Below are positions 28,806 to 42,650 of a stretch of 64,000 bases of DNA, one piece after another. A program made the translations under genes and the position numbers. Position 1 is the first letter of the stretch; each line of letters starts with the position of its first letter. Source of the DNA: Circinella minor (taxonomy: Eukaryota; Mucoromycota; Mucoromycetes; Mucorales; Lichtheimiaceae); contig JAEPRB010000039.1 in NCBI GenBank assembly GCA_016758965.1, positions 1 to 64,000 on the forward strand, written 5' to 3'. The notes under the pieces are model-generated. The model was not told the origin of the DNA. It saw only the letters and a program-made list of their open reading frames with translations, and made no database searches.

Positions 28806-31800
28806 TTCTTTTTATAAAGAGGGGTAAAAACAACTTTTTTTTTTTTTTTTTTTGGTTGGTTTGATTGAACCTTTTTTTTTTATATGTTCGTGTATATATA
28901 TATATATATATATTTCTTGTTGTCTATGCTGTTATGATAATCCTTGACAACAAATATTTATATGTGTTACTATAGAAACCGAAAAAAAATAAAGTGAGAA
29001 AGAGAAAAGAAACGCGTTTTATGAAAAATTTAGGAACGGTTTATATAAATTGTGATGGGGGGATGTCTTTTTGTCAATATGTGTGTGTGTGGGGGGGGGT
29101 TTAGCTTTATAAAAAGTTAGAAAAATATTAAAGAGATCCCATCAATTTTTTAATCGGTCACACAAATTATCCCCAAAAGCGGGCGCTTCTTTCAATTCTT
29201 TCACATGTTGTAAATTTTAATATTGAAGTGAATTCATCGCGTGGGTAATATAAGCAGATAGAATTTTTGGTTTCTTTTTTTTTTTTTTTTATAATGCAAA
29301 TATATATTATTAACAATACGACGTCCTGTTAAACTACTTATATAACAAATTATATAACTTTTTATCTTGTAAAGAAACTCAATTTTATTTTTCTTTTTTG
29401 TTCCACAAAACCTTTTTTTCTTACAAGACATTTTTTTTTTTTTTACCCCATGGTGAATTGAAAAAAAAAAAAAAAAAGCAATCATACTTCATTCTCTTCA
29501 GAATTAATACCATGTAAAATGGTACTCTTCTGACTTTTTCAAAAATGGCATTTCATCAATGACAAACGAAATAGACATTGCTTAAAAGTTTTGTTTTAAG
29601 AAAAAGAAAAAAAAAAGTAGTTACATTTCGAATACAAAAATAAAATAAAAAAAGGATAATACACATATCTTGAAAATATTTCCATAAATAGATCGTTCAA
29701 ACAAACAACTTATTCTTAGCTGTAATTTGCACATGTTTTCTTTTCTCACGAACAAAAAGAAACCATTTTTCGTTTTAATATCTAAAGAGAAACCAAGTAA
29801 GAATTAGTAAAAGATAAATGAGACAAATATTGTTGGGATGACCTGTATACACATATTTTAAAAATAGCTTTTTTTTTTTTGATAATGAGTTGAAAAGAGA
29901 GCGGGTTGTTTTAGTGTCAATGGACTATCCAAGAATCGAAGTTATTGTCGATTTCAACCAAAAAAAAAAAAAAGTCCATTGAAAGATCATACGCAATGTT
30001 AAAATCCTTTCTACTATCATAACCAGAAAAGATTATTGTTTTTTTTTACAAAGTATATCATTAATTATTAAGTTGAATGGTTCCAATTTTCAGGTTAACT
30101 ATATATAGCATACCAACTATGACATTAAAAAATTTACTAAAATACACATTTTAATAATGCAAAACGGAGATTAGTTTTTAATGCGAGAATAAGTGATAAG
30201 GGTGGTATTCTTTTGCATGCTTCATTAAAACATATATTTTAGTTTATTCTATTGAAGATGACATATATATTTCAATTACACTGACTTGAAAGAAAAAAAA
30301 ATGGAATTATGACTCCTTTTCTTGACCTAAGTGATCTAAAAGTTACATAAAGCTCTCATAAAAGGATTTGTAGAACTAAATACGTATAACAACGTTTTAT
30401 AAATACTATTGAATCAAGAGTAGTACGTATCAAACAATAGATGTTTTCAAAAAAAATTATATAGGTTGCTATGGTACCTTTTTTTTTAATTTATTGTTAC
30501 TATGTAGATATATACGGTTTATATTTTCTATAGAACTGTAAAAACTAAAAAAAATACTATGACTATTTTTTCACATTAGGATTTTTCATTGCTACGTTAG
30601 TATCTTAATAAAAATATTCGATATATTCTATACATATATGGAACTTTATATGCTATCGTACTTTATATTAGCCACAAAAAAAAAAGAAAGATTTATAGTA
30701 TATATGCATAGTAGTTAACAAAGATTATTATCTAATTAGATAACCCCCCCCATTGAATAATTTAAAGGCTATACGTACATTATATTGACAGTATGAAATG
30801 ACTATAATAGGAAGTTGGAACTACGTAATTGTGATCCTACAAAAATCATAACAGACATTGAAGAAAAAGAAAAAAAAAGCAAGCGTTTCATCCATTACTC
30901 TTTTTCTTCCCAAAAAAAAAACATTCTACAAGATAAACTTTTAATATAAATAGATTATGTCACTGGATAAGAATAGAAATAAACCTTGGAAAGAGAATGA
31001 TAATAATCTATAAATTATGATAATATCCTATAGATCCAAAGATGAAACCTTACCCATGAAGTTTAATAAATTCATTATTTCTTTTTTTTTCCCCCTCTCA
31101 ATTCCTTTGTTGTTTACAGTCCAAGACACATAAATTCTATTTTGTTTGAAAGGATAATTCAAAATAAAATAGATACATGTCAAGTTTATACACAGCATAA
31201 TACTATATAATTCATCAGTTGAAATTTCTTTCAAAAAGAAAGTTTATAAAAAAAAAAAAAAGAAAGGTGCCACACGTCATCCGGTCTTCCCCCCCCTTGG
31301 TTTTTTAACCAGATTTGGTAATTCAAACATGGAAGCCAAAAAAAAAAAAAAAAAGTGGGGGGTGCAAAGAAAAGGGAGCTTTTTTTTTCGGGGGGTGAGG
31401 ATTATAAGGAAAAAGGGGAATTTAAGTAATAATTTTAACCTTTTAACTATCGAATACTAAAGAATAGATCAATTTGATTCGATTTGAATTAACCACGTTT
31501 CTGTTTTCCATCAAGTACGTCGTTTATAAAAAAAGTCTCGGCATTTTTTTTTTTTTTTTGCATCAAATAAGTTTACTTAGCAATTGAACGGTGATACAAA
31601 AAGAGTGGATTCAATAATTATTATTATTTTTATCCTTGGCAGAAAAAAAAAAAAAAAAAAAAAAAAGCACGGGTCCTATATTTATATAACATAATTGATT
31701 TTTTATAAGTCTTTTTTACTAAGGTACGATGATAATTTTATTTTTCTTATGTTTAGATATAATTAGATTAACAAGCAAAAAGGCAATAAAAATTCAATCT

Positions 31801-32578
31801 CTTTTTTTTTTTTTGTTCTTCCTTTTTTTTTATTCTAAAAAGCATAATACACGCCTGTTTACCTATTTTTGACAAGTTCAAAAAAAGGTAATACTTTTTT
31901 CTTACTCTTCCTTTCATCTCGGTCACCCCAAAAATTATAATTGACGCGCAATAACTTTGAGTAGTGTGTGTGTGTGTTGTAAAAAAAAAGAGCTTTTCTT
32001 TGTAAATTTAACTTTTCTCTTTTTTTATTATATAACTTTTTTTTTTTTTTTTTAATCTCATGCTCTTCATTTGAATTCTTTTTTTATTTATTTATTTTTT
32101 TAAACTTACAACAACGACAACGACAACAACAACAGCAATTCAAAAGTTTTTTTTTTTAATTCCCCAAAAAAAAAAAAAAACATTACAATCTATCTCTCCC
32201 TCTCTTTCTTTTTTTTTTTCCCAAACTACTACAACAACTTTGTTCTTTTTTTCCATTGAAAAAAAAAAAGGAATTGTTTCATTTATTACTTCATCGAAAC
32301 CACTTTTTTTTTTTTTGGACGCCGCTTAATACTTTTTTTTTTTTTGAAAAGAAAAGGAACCATACATATAACACCCTTCGTTGAAAAGAAGGCGAACGAA
32401 AAAAAAAAAAAACCAATTACATATAAACAAAATTGAACAACAATAATAATTACCCAAAAACCTAAACTAATTTCCCATTTTATTCTTTTTAAAAAAAAAA
32501 GTTTCCCTTTTTACTTTTTCCCCTCCCCTTTATTGGGTTACATCCATTAAAAAAAGAAGAACATTTATATAACATAAA
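28806..32578. other. 3.8-kb divergent intergenic region, no gene seen
   Basis: Separates the minus-strand phosphotransferase from the plus-strand cyclin, so both promoters lie here. Poly-T, poly-A and TA runs dominate. Open frames at 29234-29485 and 31028-31234 (minus) are Lys/Phe/Ile homopolymer products and are rejected. The last 500 bases carry a pyrimidine-rich, (CAA)-containing leader before the cyclin start. Confidence 0.55.
29198..29207 (-). promoter_or_regulatory. Possible inositol/choline-responsive element (UAS-INO-like)
   Basis: On the coding strand of the phosphotransferase the sequence reads CATGTGAAAG, nine of ten bases of the yeast UAS-INO consensus CATGTGAAAT, about 395 bases before the start codon. 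Yeast CPT1/EPT1 respond to inositol and choline. Whether this lineage has an Ino2/Ino4 system is unknown, so this is only a candidate. Confidence 0.25.
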
Positions 32579-35315
32579 ATGTATCCACATTATCATCATC
32601 AACCATTGGATACAACAGGTAGTAATAATGTAATGTCTGCTACAACTGGATCAATGTATCACCATCAACAACAACAACAACAACAACCACAAACTGCGCG
32701 TCAACCACCTCATCCACAATATCACCAATCTATAAATACTACAACACCCACTACAACAGTTGTTCCACCTCATCACCCAACTGTACCTTCACAAGCTTCA
32801 GTAGCTGCTGCTACTGTTCGACATCCAACCACTGTTTATCAATCCACTCAACCTCCTCCACCAGAACCATTACCGAGTGCAACAGATATTCATCAAACAT
32901 TACAATTAACTATTCCACAAATGGCGGAGTTCGCTTCTTCAATGGTTTATCTAATGTGGCATGCTCGAAGACCTTCTGTAATGGCTTTACATAGTGCTTC
33001 TAAAACAGCGGATGTTCATGCCGATCAACAACAACAACAAGATGTCTTACAAAGTAGAGAAACAGCTAATATTGCTAGTGCTACAAGTAGTGCATTTAAA
33101 AAATTTTCTCGTCAGGTAAAAAAAATTATATATATATATCTATATAGAATATGAAAATAATAACTTATTAAATATATATATATATATTAGATTTTACATG
33201 CAACACAATTATCAGAATCAGTAGTCATGTTATCATTAAAATATATTGCAATGTTATTACAAAAGAATCCAAATATTCAAGGTGCAGAAGGATCTGAGTA
33301 TCGTTTATTTACAGTAGCATTAATGTTAGGTAAGTGTGTTTACTAAAAAAAAAAGGGGGGGGAGAAGGAAAGGAAGGGAAGGGAAAACACTGTTGTTTTT
33401 GTTGTGGGGAAAATAAAAAGGGGCCCGGGGAGGGGAACCCCATACAAAGAAAAGAGGATATGATTCATTAATATATATATATATATTTATCTTTCTTTTT
33501 TTTTTTAAAAAAAAAAAAAAATGATAGCTAATAAATTTCTTGATGATAATACATTTACCAACAAAACATGGTCAGATGTATCTGGTATGAAAGTAACCGA
33601 TTTAAATATTATGGAACTTGAATTTTTAGACGTTTTGAATTTTGGATTATTTGTGGGTAAAGATGAATTTGGAAGATGGAAAGTAGCATTAGTCAATTTT
33701 AAGAATCAATTACAATCTGTTTATCAAGCACAAGAACAACAACAACGACAAAAAATGATTGAAGCATCTTTAAAAAGTGTTGGTTTATCTATGTTACAAC
33801 CTCAAGATCAACAACAAAATCAACAACCACAGCAACAATGGGGTGGTGTTTCTCATGATATATCACGACAACAACAACAACCACAACAACAACAAACACA
33901 GCAACAAACACCTCAACAAGCAGCTTATCATCAACAATATCTTTATTTGTTATCTAAAGCACAACAACCTCAATTCCCTACACAACCATTAAATCAACCA
34001 CTTGTTCGAGTACCATTAAGAATACCGGCTCAACCAGTTTATATGAATGCTGGGCATTCATCATCTTCACAACAAACTACACCAGCGGTACAACAACCTG
34101 TTGTTCAACAACAACAGCCTCCTCCTCCTCCTCAACAACAACAACAACAACCTCCACAATCAATATATGATGATCCATCTTCTTCATCTATAATGAATCC
34201 AATGCGTTCAAGTAATAGTGTTGCACCTGTGATTGTTACATCAACCAATATACATCCTACAATTGCCGAAACGAATAATAATAAACGACCTCCTTATGTA
34301 CCACCATCAGTACATCAACAACAACAACAACAAAATATTGCACCATCCCCTATTGATACCCAATTTTCATCTCATTACCCACCACGTCAAACACCCACAT
34401 CTTCTACTACTGTGATGCATCCTCCTGTTGCAACAAGTAAACCAATTAATAATCATAATAATAGTAATACGACGAATAATAGTCACAGGCCAATGTATGA
34501 CAATTATGGGATGGTAACAACAAATAATAATAATAATGGTGTTGCTAATGATTCATTATATCCAAATTATATTCAACAACAACAGCAATCAAGTAGAGTA
34601 TCATCTACTCCTATTACTAGTACATCACAACAACAACAAGGTTATCCGCCACCCTTGGCACCATCACAAACACCTACTTCAAGTTATCCTCCACAACAGG
34701 CACCACCTTCCATTTCATCACAGCCACCTCAGCCTCCGCAGCAACAGCAACAACAGTTAAGGCAAACACCCATCATACAACAACCTCCACCACCCCATGA
34801 TTATGGTAACACAGCCACATCTTCTTCAATGTATTATTATGCTACACCATCTACTACACCCACATCTGTACATACAGATAATACATATCAACAACAACAA
34901 CAACAATCTCAAGGATATAGTAGTAATGGATCACGTCAACAACAAGTTCGTTCTTATTATTTGGAATCTCCTGCACCACCTACTCAACAAATGGCAACAC
35001 CAGTAAGTAGTACTTCAGCTGTTGAGTACCATCATAATAATTATGGAATATCTGGATCAACATCACAATCTGTGATAAATGGTGATATGTATACTAATAA
35101 TAATAATAATAATAATAATTCACAACAACAACAACAACAACGGATGATGCGTACAACATCTAATCCTGCATATCAGGTAAAAAATAGTTTAGTCTTGGAT
35201 TATTATTATTTTTAATTGAGTATTATTAATAATAATAATATATATATATAGAATTTAAACATGTATCCACCTCCACCTCAATCATCGATACCACCATCAG
35301 CATTATCACAACAGC

Positions 35316-35348
<33 letters not shown>

Positions 35349-35578
35349 TATCATATAATAATAATATGAATAATGTTATTCCTAGTGGTAATAATAAATC
35401 TTCTTATCAACACCATTCACGTCAACAAAAACCTCCTAATCAACAACAACAACAACAACAACAACAACATCCATCATCACAACAATCACATACACCTTCT
35501 GAAGAATATAATGGTCCTATTCCAGAAGATCCATTAACAGCTGCTGAATCTTATCGAAGTTCTCAACATAGACGATGA
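32579..35578 (+). CDS. CLG1: Clg1/Pho80-family cyclin with long Q/P/N-rich tail
   Basis: Predicted partner cyclin of a Pho85-type cyclin-dependent kinase. Four exons: 32579-33115, 33191-33329, 33528-35176, 35252-35578, giving 883 residues. The cyclin box occupies roughly residues 100-270: QLTIPQMAEFASSMVYLMW, then the diagnostic LANKFLDDNTFTNKTWSDVSGM and LNIMELEFLDVLNF. These closely follow the fungal PCL/Clg1 pattern. The remaining 600 residues are Gln/Pro/Asn/Ser-rich with long CAA-encoded poly-Q tracts, as in yeast Clg1 but longer; they are likely disordered. Poly-Q tracts will vary in length. The CDK partner and process cannot be read from sequence; autophagy and phosphate functions known for yeast relatives are only analogies. 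Confidence 0.88.
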
Positions 35579-35832
35579 TCCCTATTTACTCATTCTTTTT
35601 TTTTTCTTTCTTTTCTTCTTAGCAATAACTTCTCTTAACATATATATTTTTTTTCCATCCATTTTTTTTTATATATGTATACATATCTTTTTTATATATA
35701 TATATATATTATTATCCATTATTATCCATTATTATTACTTTTTTTTTTTCATTGTTCTCATACTTTTTTTTTTACAAGAAAAAAAAAAAAAAAAACAAAC
35801 AAAAACAAACAAACAAAAAAAAAAAAAAAAGA

Positions 35833-35866
<34 letters not shown>

Positions 35867-35996
35867 TTATCTTTTTTTTTCTTTATCTCTTTTCCTCACC
35901 CCTCTCCCACCCTCCTCTTCTTCTTTTGTTTTTTTTTAACTTTCCAGAAACTTTTTTTTTTTGTTGTGTGCATACCAGCTTGCTGTATCCTTTTTT

Positions 35997-36033
<37 letters not shown>

Positions 36034-36048
36034 GGGGGAGGGAAGGAA
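35579..36048. other. Convergent spacer between CLG1 and TPT1
   Basis: Homopolymer and (TTA)n/(TA)n-rich sequence holding both 3' ends. Overlapping open frames (35675-36073 and others) are pure Phe/Lys/Ile low complexity. Nothing else is seen. Confidence 0.6.
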
Positions 36049-36838
36049 TTATAAAAGTGATTTTCCTTCATGATCCAATACTTTTTTAAAATATTTAGCA
36101 AGTAAAATACCATCTTGACCTTCTGTTAATATTACATTATTACTTGATTTATAAAATAGAATTCCATCTAAAAAAAAAAAAAAAGATATAATATCAGTTA
36201 GTATATATATCCTCCCCCTTCCCCTTCCCCTTAACTTTTATGCAAAAACAAAAACAAAAATCATATACCATTCATTGCTTTTCTCATATTTATATAAATA
36301 TAAACTTGACTTGTTTCTCTCATTCCACTAATAACACCTGATTCACCTGGTAATCCAATAGCACAATGAATATGAAGTCGATTCATTCGACTTAAACCAC
36401 TTTTTTTAATTATTTCCCATTTTTTTATTGAAGTGCCATGAATAACTGTTTCATAAGGTTCCATAATACGTTCTAATAATTGTTCTTGATCTACTATACT
36501 TTTAAGTGAATGTCCTTGATTGGCTCGAATCATCCATTGATTATTTATTTCAATTAATGTATAACGTTGTTTATCATTGGTTTTAACAACATGTTCAATA
36601 TTTTCTTGAGTATACGATTTAAACTTGGCTAAAGCGAGCTAAAAATAAATAAAAAAAAATAAATAAAAAAAAAAGTAGGAGAGAGAGAGAGAGAGAGCCA
36701 AAAAAAAGAGGGATTATTTACAATATCATCAAGTAGAACATATCCATCAGGTCGCATATTTAGTTTATGTTTCGTTGCACCATGACGTAAAATATAAGAT
36801 AATAGTTTAGATAATTTAATTGTTTCATGTGGATCCAT
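36049..36838 (-). CDS. TPT1: tRNA 2'-phosphotransferase (Tpt1/KptA)
   Basis: Removes the 2'-phosphate left at the splice junction of ligated tRNAs, transferring it to NAD+ and releasing ADP-ribose cyclic phosphate. Three exons: 36722-36838, 36269-36638, 36049-36167; 201 residues, near the usual 200-230. The N-terminal LSKLLSYILRHGA holds the catalytic Arg-His pair (R18, H19). Further blocks are WMIRANQGHS (second catalytic Arg), ETVIHGTSIKKW, GLSRMNRLHIHCA and the C-terminal NNVILTEGQDGILLAKYF. All essential motifs are present. It is on the same strand as RNR1 just upstream, with its own short spacer. Confidence 0.95.
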
Positions 36839-36910
36839 TTTATAAAGAATAGAAAAAAGAGGGGATGTATAATAGGAAACCGCAGTTTCCTATATATATG
36901 CGTGCGGGGC

Positions 36911-36965
<55 letters not shown>

Positions 36966-37353
36966 AACAGAAAAAAAGAATTATTTATTTATTTATTTTT
37001 TTTTAAAAAAAAAGAGAGGAGGTTTACCAATGGGGAATGAATAATAAAAGAAAATGTACAAAGCTTATTTTGAATGTAATGGAAGGGATTGTTTGCTTAT
37101 GTAATATATATATATATATATATATGTTTGTTTGTTTGTTATATAGAGAGAGAAGGGAAGAAAAAAAAAGTATGAGGAGGATATGCTAATATTAATTAAG
37201 AAAGAATTGATTGTAAGAAAAAAAGAGTTTTTTTTTTTTTTTTTTTTTTTTTGTTTCTGTTTTTTTGAGAAAAAAAAGGGTGAATAAAGGGAGGGGTGAA
37301 AAAATGATTTAATTAATAGGGGGATGTATAATATATAAGGTTGCTTTTGTTTT
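36839..37353. other. Spacer RNR1-TPT1 with (TTA)n tract
   Basis: Holds the TPT1 promoter and RNR1 3' end. A nearly perfect (TTA)n run occupies 36911-36964, and poly-T and (TA)n tracts fill much of the rest. No gene is seen; the open frame at 37065-37448 is a low-complexity run into the RNR1 terminus. Confidence 0.7.
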
Positions 37354-37721
37354 TTAACCACTACAACTAATACAAGCATCTCGATTATCAAGAGAACATT
37401 GCATAGCTGATAAATTATCTTGATTTTCTTTTTGTTCATCAGTAGCATCTTTTAATGCTAATTGATCCACTGTAAATTTAATTGCATCTACAGCAGGTCT
37501 TGTACGTAAATAATACATACCAGTCTTTAATCCACGTTTCCAAGAATAAAAGTGCATGGAAGAAAGTTTACCATAACTTGGTTCAGCAACAAATAAATTT
37601 AATGATTGAGATTGATCAATAAAAGCAGCACGATCTGCTGCCATATCAATAATAACTCTTTGAGAAATTTCCCATACAGTCTTGTATAATTTCTTTAAAT
37701 CATCTGGAATTTCAGGTACTA

Positions 37722-37758
<37 letters not shown>

Positions 37759-40391
37759 TAATATATTAATAATGAATATAAAAGAGACAGAGTTATTATT
37801 ATATATATATTTTACCTTGTTGAATGCTACCATTATGAGCAATAATCATATTTTTTACTTGTTCATTCCATAAGTTACGTTCAATCAAATCTTTTAATAA
37901 ATGATGATTGACAATTTGGAATTCACCACTCATAACACGACGTGTATAAATATTACTTGTATAAGGTTCAAAACATTCATTATTACCCAAGATTTGACTG
38001 GTGCTGGCAGTTGGCATAGGTGCCAATAATAATGAATTACGTACACCATGTTGAGCAATTTTAGCTCGAAGTGTATTCCAATCGAAAAGATCAGAACCTT
38101 TCACATTCCACATATCATGTTGTAAAATACCTTGACTTACAGGAGATCCTTCATAAGTTTCATAAGGACCATATTTTTCAGCTAATTCACATGAAGCTTC
38201 AAGTGCAGCATGATAAATAGTTTCAAAAATATCCTTATTAAGTTGACGAGCTTCAGGAGAATCAAATGGAAGACGAAGTAAAAGGAAAGCATCTGCAAGA
38301 CCTTGAACACCAAGACCAATACTAAAATAACATGAATTAGTTTTATTATTATTATTATCGAGAGAAGAGAGTAGATTTAAATATACTTACGGACGATGTC
38401 TCATATTACTTTTCTTTGCTTGAGGTACAGGATAATAATTAACATCAATCACTTTATTCAAATTCTTTGTAACAATCTTTGTTACTTGATGTAATTTTTT
38501 GAAATCAAATTCATTTGTTTCAGTATTAACAAATTTAGGTAAAGCAAGAGATGAAAGATTACAAACAGCCACTTCATCAGGTGCAGAATATTCAATGATT
38601 TCTATAATAAAAAGGGGAGTGAATATCATTGTTGTTTGTGTAAAGTTTTAAATTCTTTTTTTTGTTCTTTACCTGTACATAAATTAGAACCAGTAATGGT
38701 TCCCAAGTTCTTTTGATTCGATTTTTGATTACATGCATCTATTTATAATTAAAGAAGAATTATTATTATACAAAAAAGATCAAAAATAAAAAATAAATAA
38801 TAATATAGAACTCATTCTTACCTTTATAAAGCATATAAGGCATACCCGTTTCAATTTGTGCATCCAAAACAGCAAACCAAAGTTTTTGAGCACTCACTGA
38901 TTTTCTTGCACGACCTTCTTGTTCATATCGAGTATATAACTTTTCAAATTCTTCACCATAACATTGATCTAAACCAGGTGCTTCATTGGGACAAAACAAA
39001 GACCAATCACCATTATCTTCCACGCGTTTCATGAAAAGATCAGGGACCCAAAGACCCAAAAACAAATCACGTGCACGTACTTCTTCTTTACCCGTATTTT
39101 TACGTAAATCCAAGAATTCAAATACATCATAATGCCAAGGTTCAAGATACATGGCAAAACTACCATTACGTTTACCACCTCCTTGAGTAACAAATCTAGC
39201 AGTATCATTATAAACACGAAGCATAGGCACAATACCATTGGAAGTACCATTTGTACCAGCAATATAAGAACCAGAGGCACGAATCTTTTGGAAACTACAA
39301 CCCACACCACCAGCTGATTTGGAAATAATGGCACATGTAGTTAAAGTATCATAAATGCCTTCAATAGAATCATCTTGCATTTGAACCAAATAACAACTGG
39401 AAAGTTGAGGTTTAGGGGTACCCGCATTAAATAATGTAGGACTTGCATGAGTAAAATATTTACTAGACATATAATGATACGTTTCAAGAGCAGATTCAAT
39501 ATCTTCACCATGAATACCAAGAGCCACACGCATAATCATATGTTGAGGACGTTCAACAAGTTTGCCTATATAGTAATAATCAAGGTTAATAAAAAAAAAA
39601 AAAACTTTTTATAATCAATATATTCATAAAATAAGGAATAATTTTTTTTTTGTTTACCATCAATCTTCATTAAATAACTACGTTCCAAAGTCTTAAAACC
39701 AAAGAAATTAAAATCATAATCACGATCATAAACAATAGCAGGATCAATTTGTTCAGCATACTTTTGACTTAAATCATATAATTCTTTAGAAACTAAAGGA
39801 TTATGTGATTTAAGTTTAGGATGTTCATAATGATATAATGCTTCTACTACTTTACTAAATTGATTATCAGTTTCTTTATGTAAATTAGAAACAGCAATAC
39901 GAGCTGCTAAAATAGCATAATCAGGATGCGTCGTTGTCATATAAGCAGCTGTTTCAGCAGCTAAATTATCAAGTTCAACAGTAGTAATTCCTTGATACAT
40001 TCCTGTCACGACCTTAATAATAATAAACAATTATTTTTTTTTAATTGAGTATATTCTTTTTTTTTTTTGTGTAAAATTAATAATAAAGTTTGTCTATATT
40101 TTACCTTTTGTGCGATCTGTGGAGGATCAATGAATTTAGAATTTAAATTATCACATAATTTATTGATGCGTGATGTAATCTTGTCAAATAAAACTTGTTC
40201 TTTACGACCGTCTATTGTTTTTTTATATTAACATATTAGTTATTCAAGAAGAAAAAAAAAAGGTACACGTCCTTAGCACTTGAAGAAGACTAAAAAAGGA
40301 CTTCCCCACCCCCACCCCCACCCCAAAAAAAAAGAAGAACATGAAATAAATACGCGTAAAAAAAACATATACCTCGTTTAAGAACAAACAT
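37354..40391 (-). CDS. RNR1: Ribonucleoside-diphosphate reductase large subunit
   Basis: Reduces ribonucleoside diphosphates to deoxy forms with the radical-bearing small subunit, supplying DNA precursors. Eight exons: 40373-40391, 40105-40211, 39658-40012, 38822-39565, 38673-38738, 38391-38601, 37816-38321, 37354-37718; they sum to 790 residues, like other class Ia enzymes. Visible parts: N-terminal ATP-cone (residues 1-90), first redox Cys in SSCYLV, the N-x-C-x-E active site NLCTE (split by an intron), partner Cys in [24 protein letters not shown], the YY pair in MYYLRTRPA, and the C-terminal electron-shuttle CISC (Cys785/Cys788). The first coding exon has only 19 bases. The promoter carries paired MCB-like boxes. 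Identification is certain. Confidence 0.98.
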
Positions 40392-42650
40392 TGTATATAT
40401 GAATATAAAAAGAAAAAGGGGTTTTTAAAGAAAGATATACTCGATGATAAAGAAGAAGAAAAAAAAAAAAGAGAAAGTTTTTTTTTTTTTTTTGTGTGTT
40501 GAAAGGGAAAAGAAAAAAAAAAAATAATTCACGTCGCGCGTGTCGCGACCTTCTTTAAAGGAAAAGGGAGCGGAGACAAAGAAATTATATATATATATAT
40601 ATATATTGTAGGTGTTATAAAAAAAAATAGGGCTTTCATTAGAGGTGAAAGACACGAAAAAAAAAAAACGTGTCAATAAAGCGCGTTGAACGCGTTTTAG
40701 ATTCCGATTTTTTTTTTATTCGCGACGCGTTTTATATATATATATAATGAGAGAGAGAGAGAGGGAATGATGAGTAATCCATTCTTTCTTCTCCTTCTTT
40801 TTAATCATTCTATCTATTTCACTTTTAAAGACATGGATCCTTTTTTGTTTGTTTGTTATATGTCTAAAGTGTATACTTTTAATCATTATTAATCTCTTCT
40901 ATCCTTTAACATAAACCCTTTTCATGAGAGCAACAATTAACTGGGATATATGTAAAAAAAAAAAAAAAGATGTTTAATTTTTAAATCTCCTGTTCAACTA
41001 TATAGGGTTTTCACTCATGGGCTTTAACCTACCTTAGTTTTTTTTTTTTTTTTTTCTCAACTTTGGCGCGTAATGAAAATTAGAATGACCGATTTATTTA
41101 TTTTAATTACACTATATATACAATTAGGATGAATCCGCTCTATCCATTCATTTTATTATCCAACAAAAGTGAAGATATTACTTACATAATAGAAGTAGTA
41201 ATAACAATTTCAGTGAATGATTTTTCTTCTAAACTAATTCAAGACCTTTTTCTAGATGCTCAGATATGAAATAATTAAAGTAATAATATATTGAATTTAA
41301 TGAGAGTAAAGAAGCCTGAAAATTTGATACTTAGCCGCCCTCAGTTTGTTCTTTGTACAAATGAATCACAAAATCTATGAAGATATGTCAATGATCAGAA
41401 TTTGTAAAATCATTTTTAGCAGAGCCATTTTTTTATATTAAAAAAAAAAAAAAAAACGCTGTCGATTATCTTTAATACCATATTTATTCTTCTATATAAG
41501 TTCATTATTAAAAAGAAGTAAGGTAGTTTTTTGTGTTTATAATGACTTAATGTTGAATAATGGATTCTTTTCCTCCATATTTGTTTTCTTCTTCCTTGAT
41601 AATGATATTGAAAACTATTAGAAATAAGAAAAGTACCACATACATATCAACAAAAGAAAAAAAAAACGATTTTAGTCAAAGAAGCCTACGTATCAAATGA
41701 CATGTATAAATATAAAATTATGCATGAAATAAGTTAAAAGATACTACTCGTATTAACATGTAAATTTACGTACTAATAAACAAAACAATTTGTACGAATT
41801 ATTATCCTTTTTGTACCCTACGTACCATCGTGAATCTTTTTTCTCTTAAAAAGAAAATGTTCAACAAAAGTAAATATAGACACTAACTGGTCTGTTCATA
41901 ACTTATTGTCAATAAAGTTACATTTATAACGATTGATCATTATAAAAAAAAATAAAAAACAACTTGAAAGTATTTATTATTATTATTATTATTACTAACA
42001 TCGAGAGATGAATTAAGCATTTTCTTATTCAATTGAAATGTTGCTTGAACACAATGTTTTCTCAAACCAAGTGCTCGTTGCCTGAGCCTAAATCGTCCAA
42101 TTACCTTGGGTGTACATTATGATATCAAGTATCAGTAGTTATTACAGGCAGTCTCCTCATACCAGCAGGTATCAACCGGGTTTACAGGGAATTATTATTC
42201 TTATTGAACACTTTGATCTCTTTTCCTATGAATAAAAATAAAATGTAATCGACAGCTTCATTGAGTAATATAGATTAAAAAAAAAAAAAGTTGTCATATG
42301 TCAGTTACATTGATTTTTCATAAGAGTTCAAGGAAAGTACATGTGGTCCGGTTAATTGGACACCACGATGAACTCCATCTTTCAGTCGTCTCCCCCCCCC
42401 CCTTTGACTCTGCTTAACTTTAAAAGCATCGTATTTTATTTATGCCAGAATCGCCCCTATTTTTAAAGTCCGTGGTAGATATATATATAAATTGGATATA
42501 TGTATCCCTCCCCCACTCATTTATTCTACCGAGTACAAGCTATTATTATGTCTTTATTAGATTATATTACAGTTATGTATTATCAAGCACATACATTCAT
42601 ACATATATATAATAGTGATTGACAATTTATTCATCTAATATTACTAGATC
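40392..42650. other. RNR1 upstream region and gene-free spacer
   Basis: Beyond the RNR1 promoter, sequence is AT-rich with no supported gene. A short inverted pair (GTCCAATTACC at 42095-42105 against GGTTAATTGGAC at 42350-42361) could be the worn ends of a small DNA element, but 12 bases is too little to be sure. Confidence 0.45.
40690..40730. promoter_or_regulatory. Paired MCB-like ACGCGT boxes upstream of RNR1
   Basis: ACGCGT occurs at 40690-40695 and 40725-40730, about 300 and 335 bases before the RNR1 start codon. A third copy at 40352-40357 lies in intron 1. This is the MBF (Mbp1/Swi6, Res/Cdc10) element that drives G1/S expression of RNR1 in budding yeast and cdc22 in fission yeast. 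Motifs are direct; cell-cycle control here is inferred. Confidence 0.55.

Noticed and set aside
34000..35560. Poly-Q/poly-N encoding CAA and AAT runs in CLG1 as a possible CRISPR-like or satellite array
   Set aside because: They are in-frame codon repeats of a disordered protein tail, with no regular spacer structure.
35675..36113. Overlapping frames between CLG1 and TPT1 on both strands
   Set aside because: Products are Phe, Lys, Ile and Tyr homopolymers from poly-T/poly-A and TA repeats.
37719..37760. (AAT)n tract beside the last RNR1 exon as a possible coding extension
   Set aside because: It lies in the intron just before the [10 protein letters not shown] acceptor; frame and family alignment both require splicing.
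42095..42361. Possible MITE ends GTCCAATTACC / GGTTAATTGGAC
   Set aside because: Only about 12 paired bases with no extension or target duplication; kept as a remark, not a feature.
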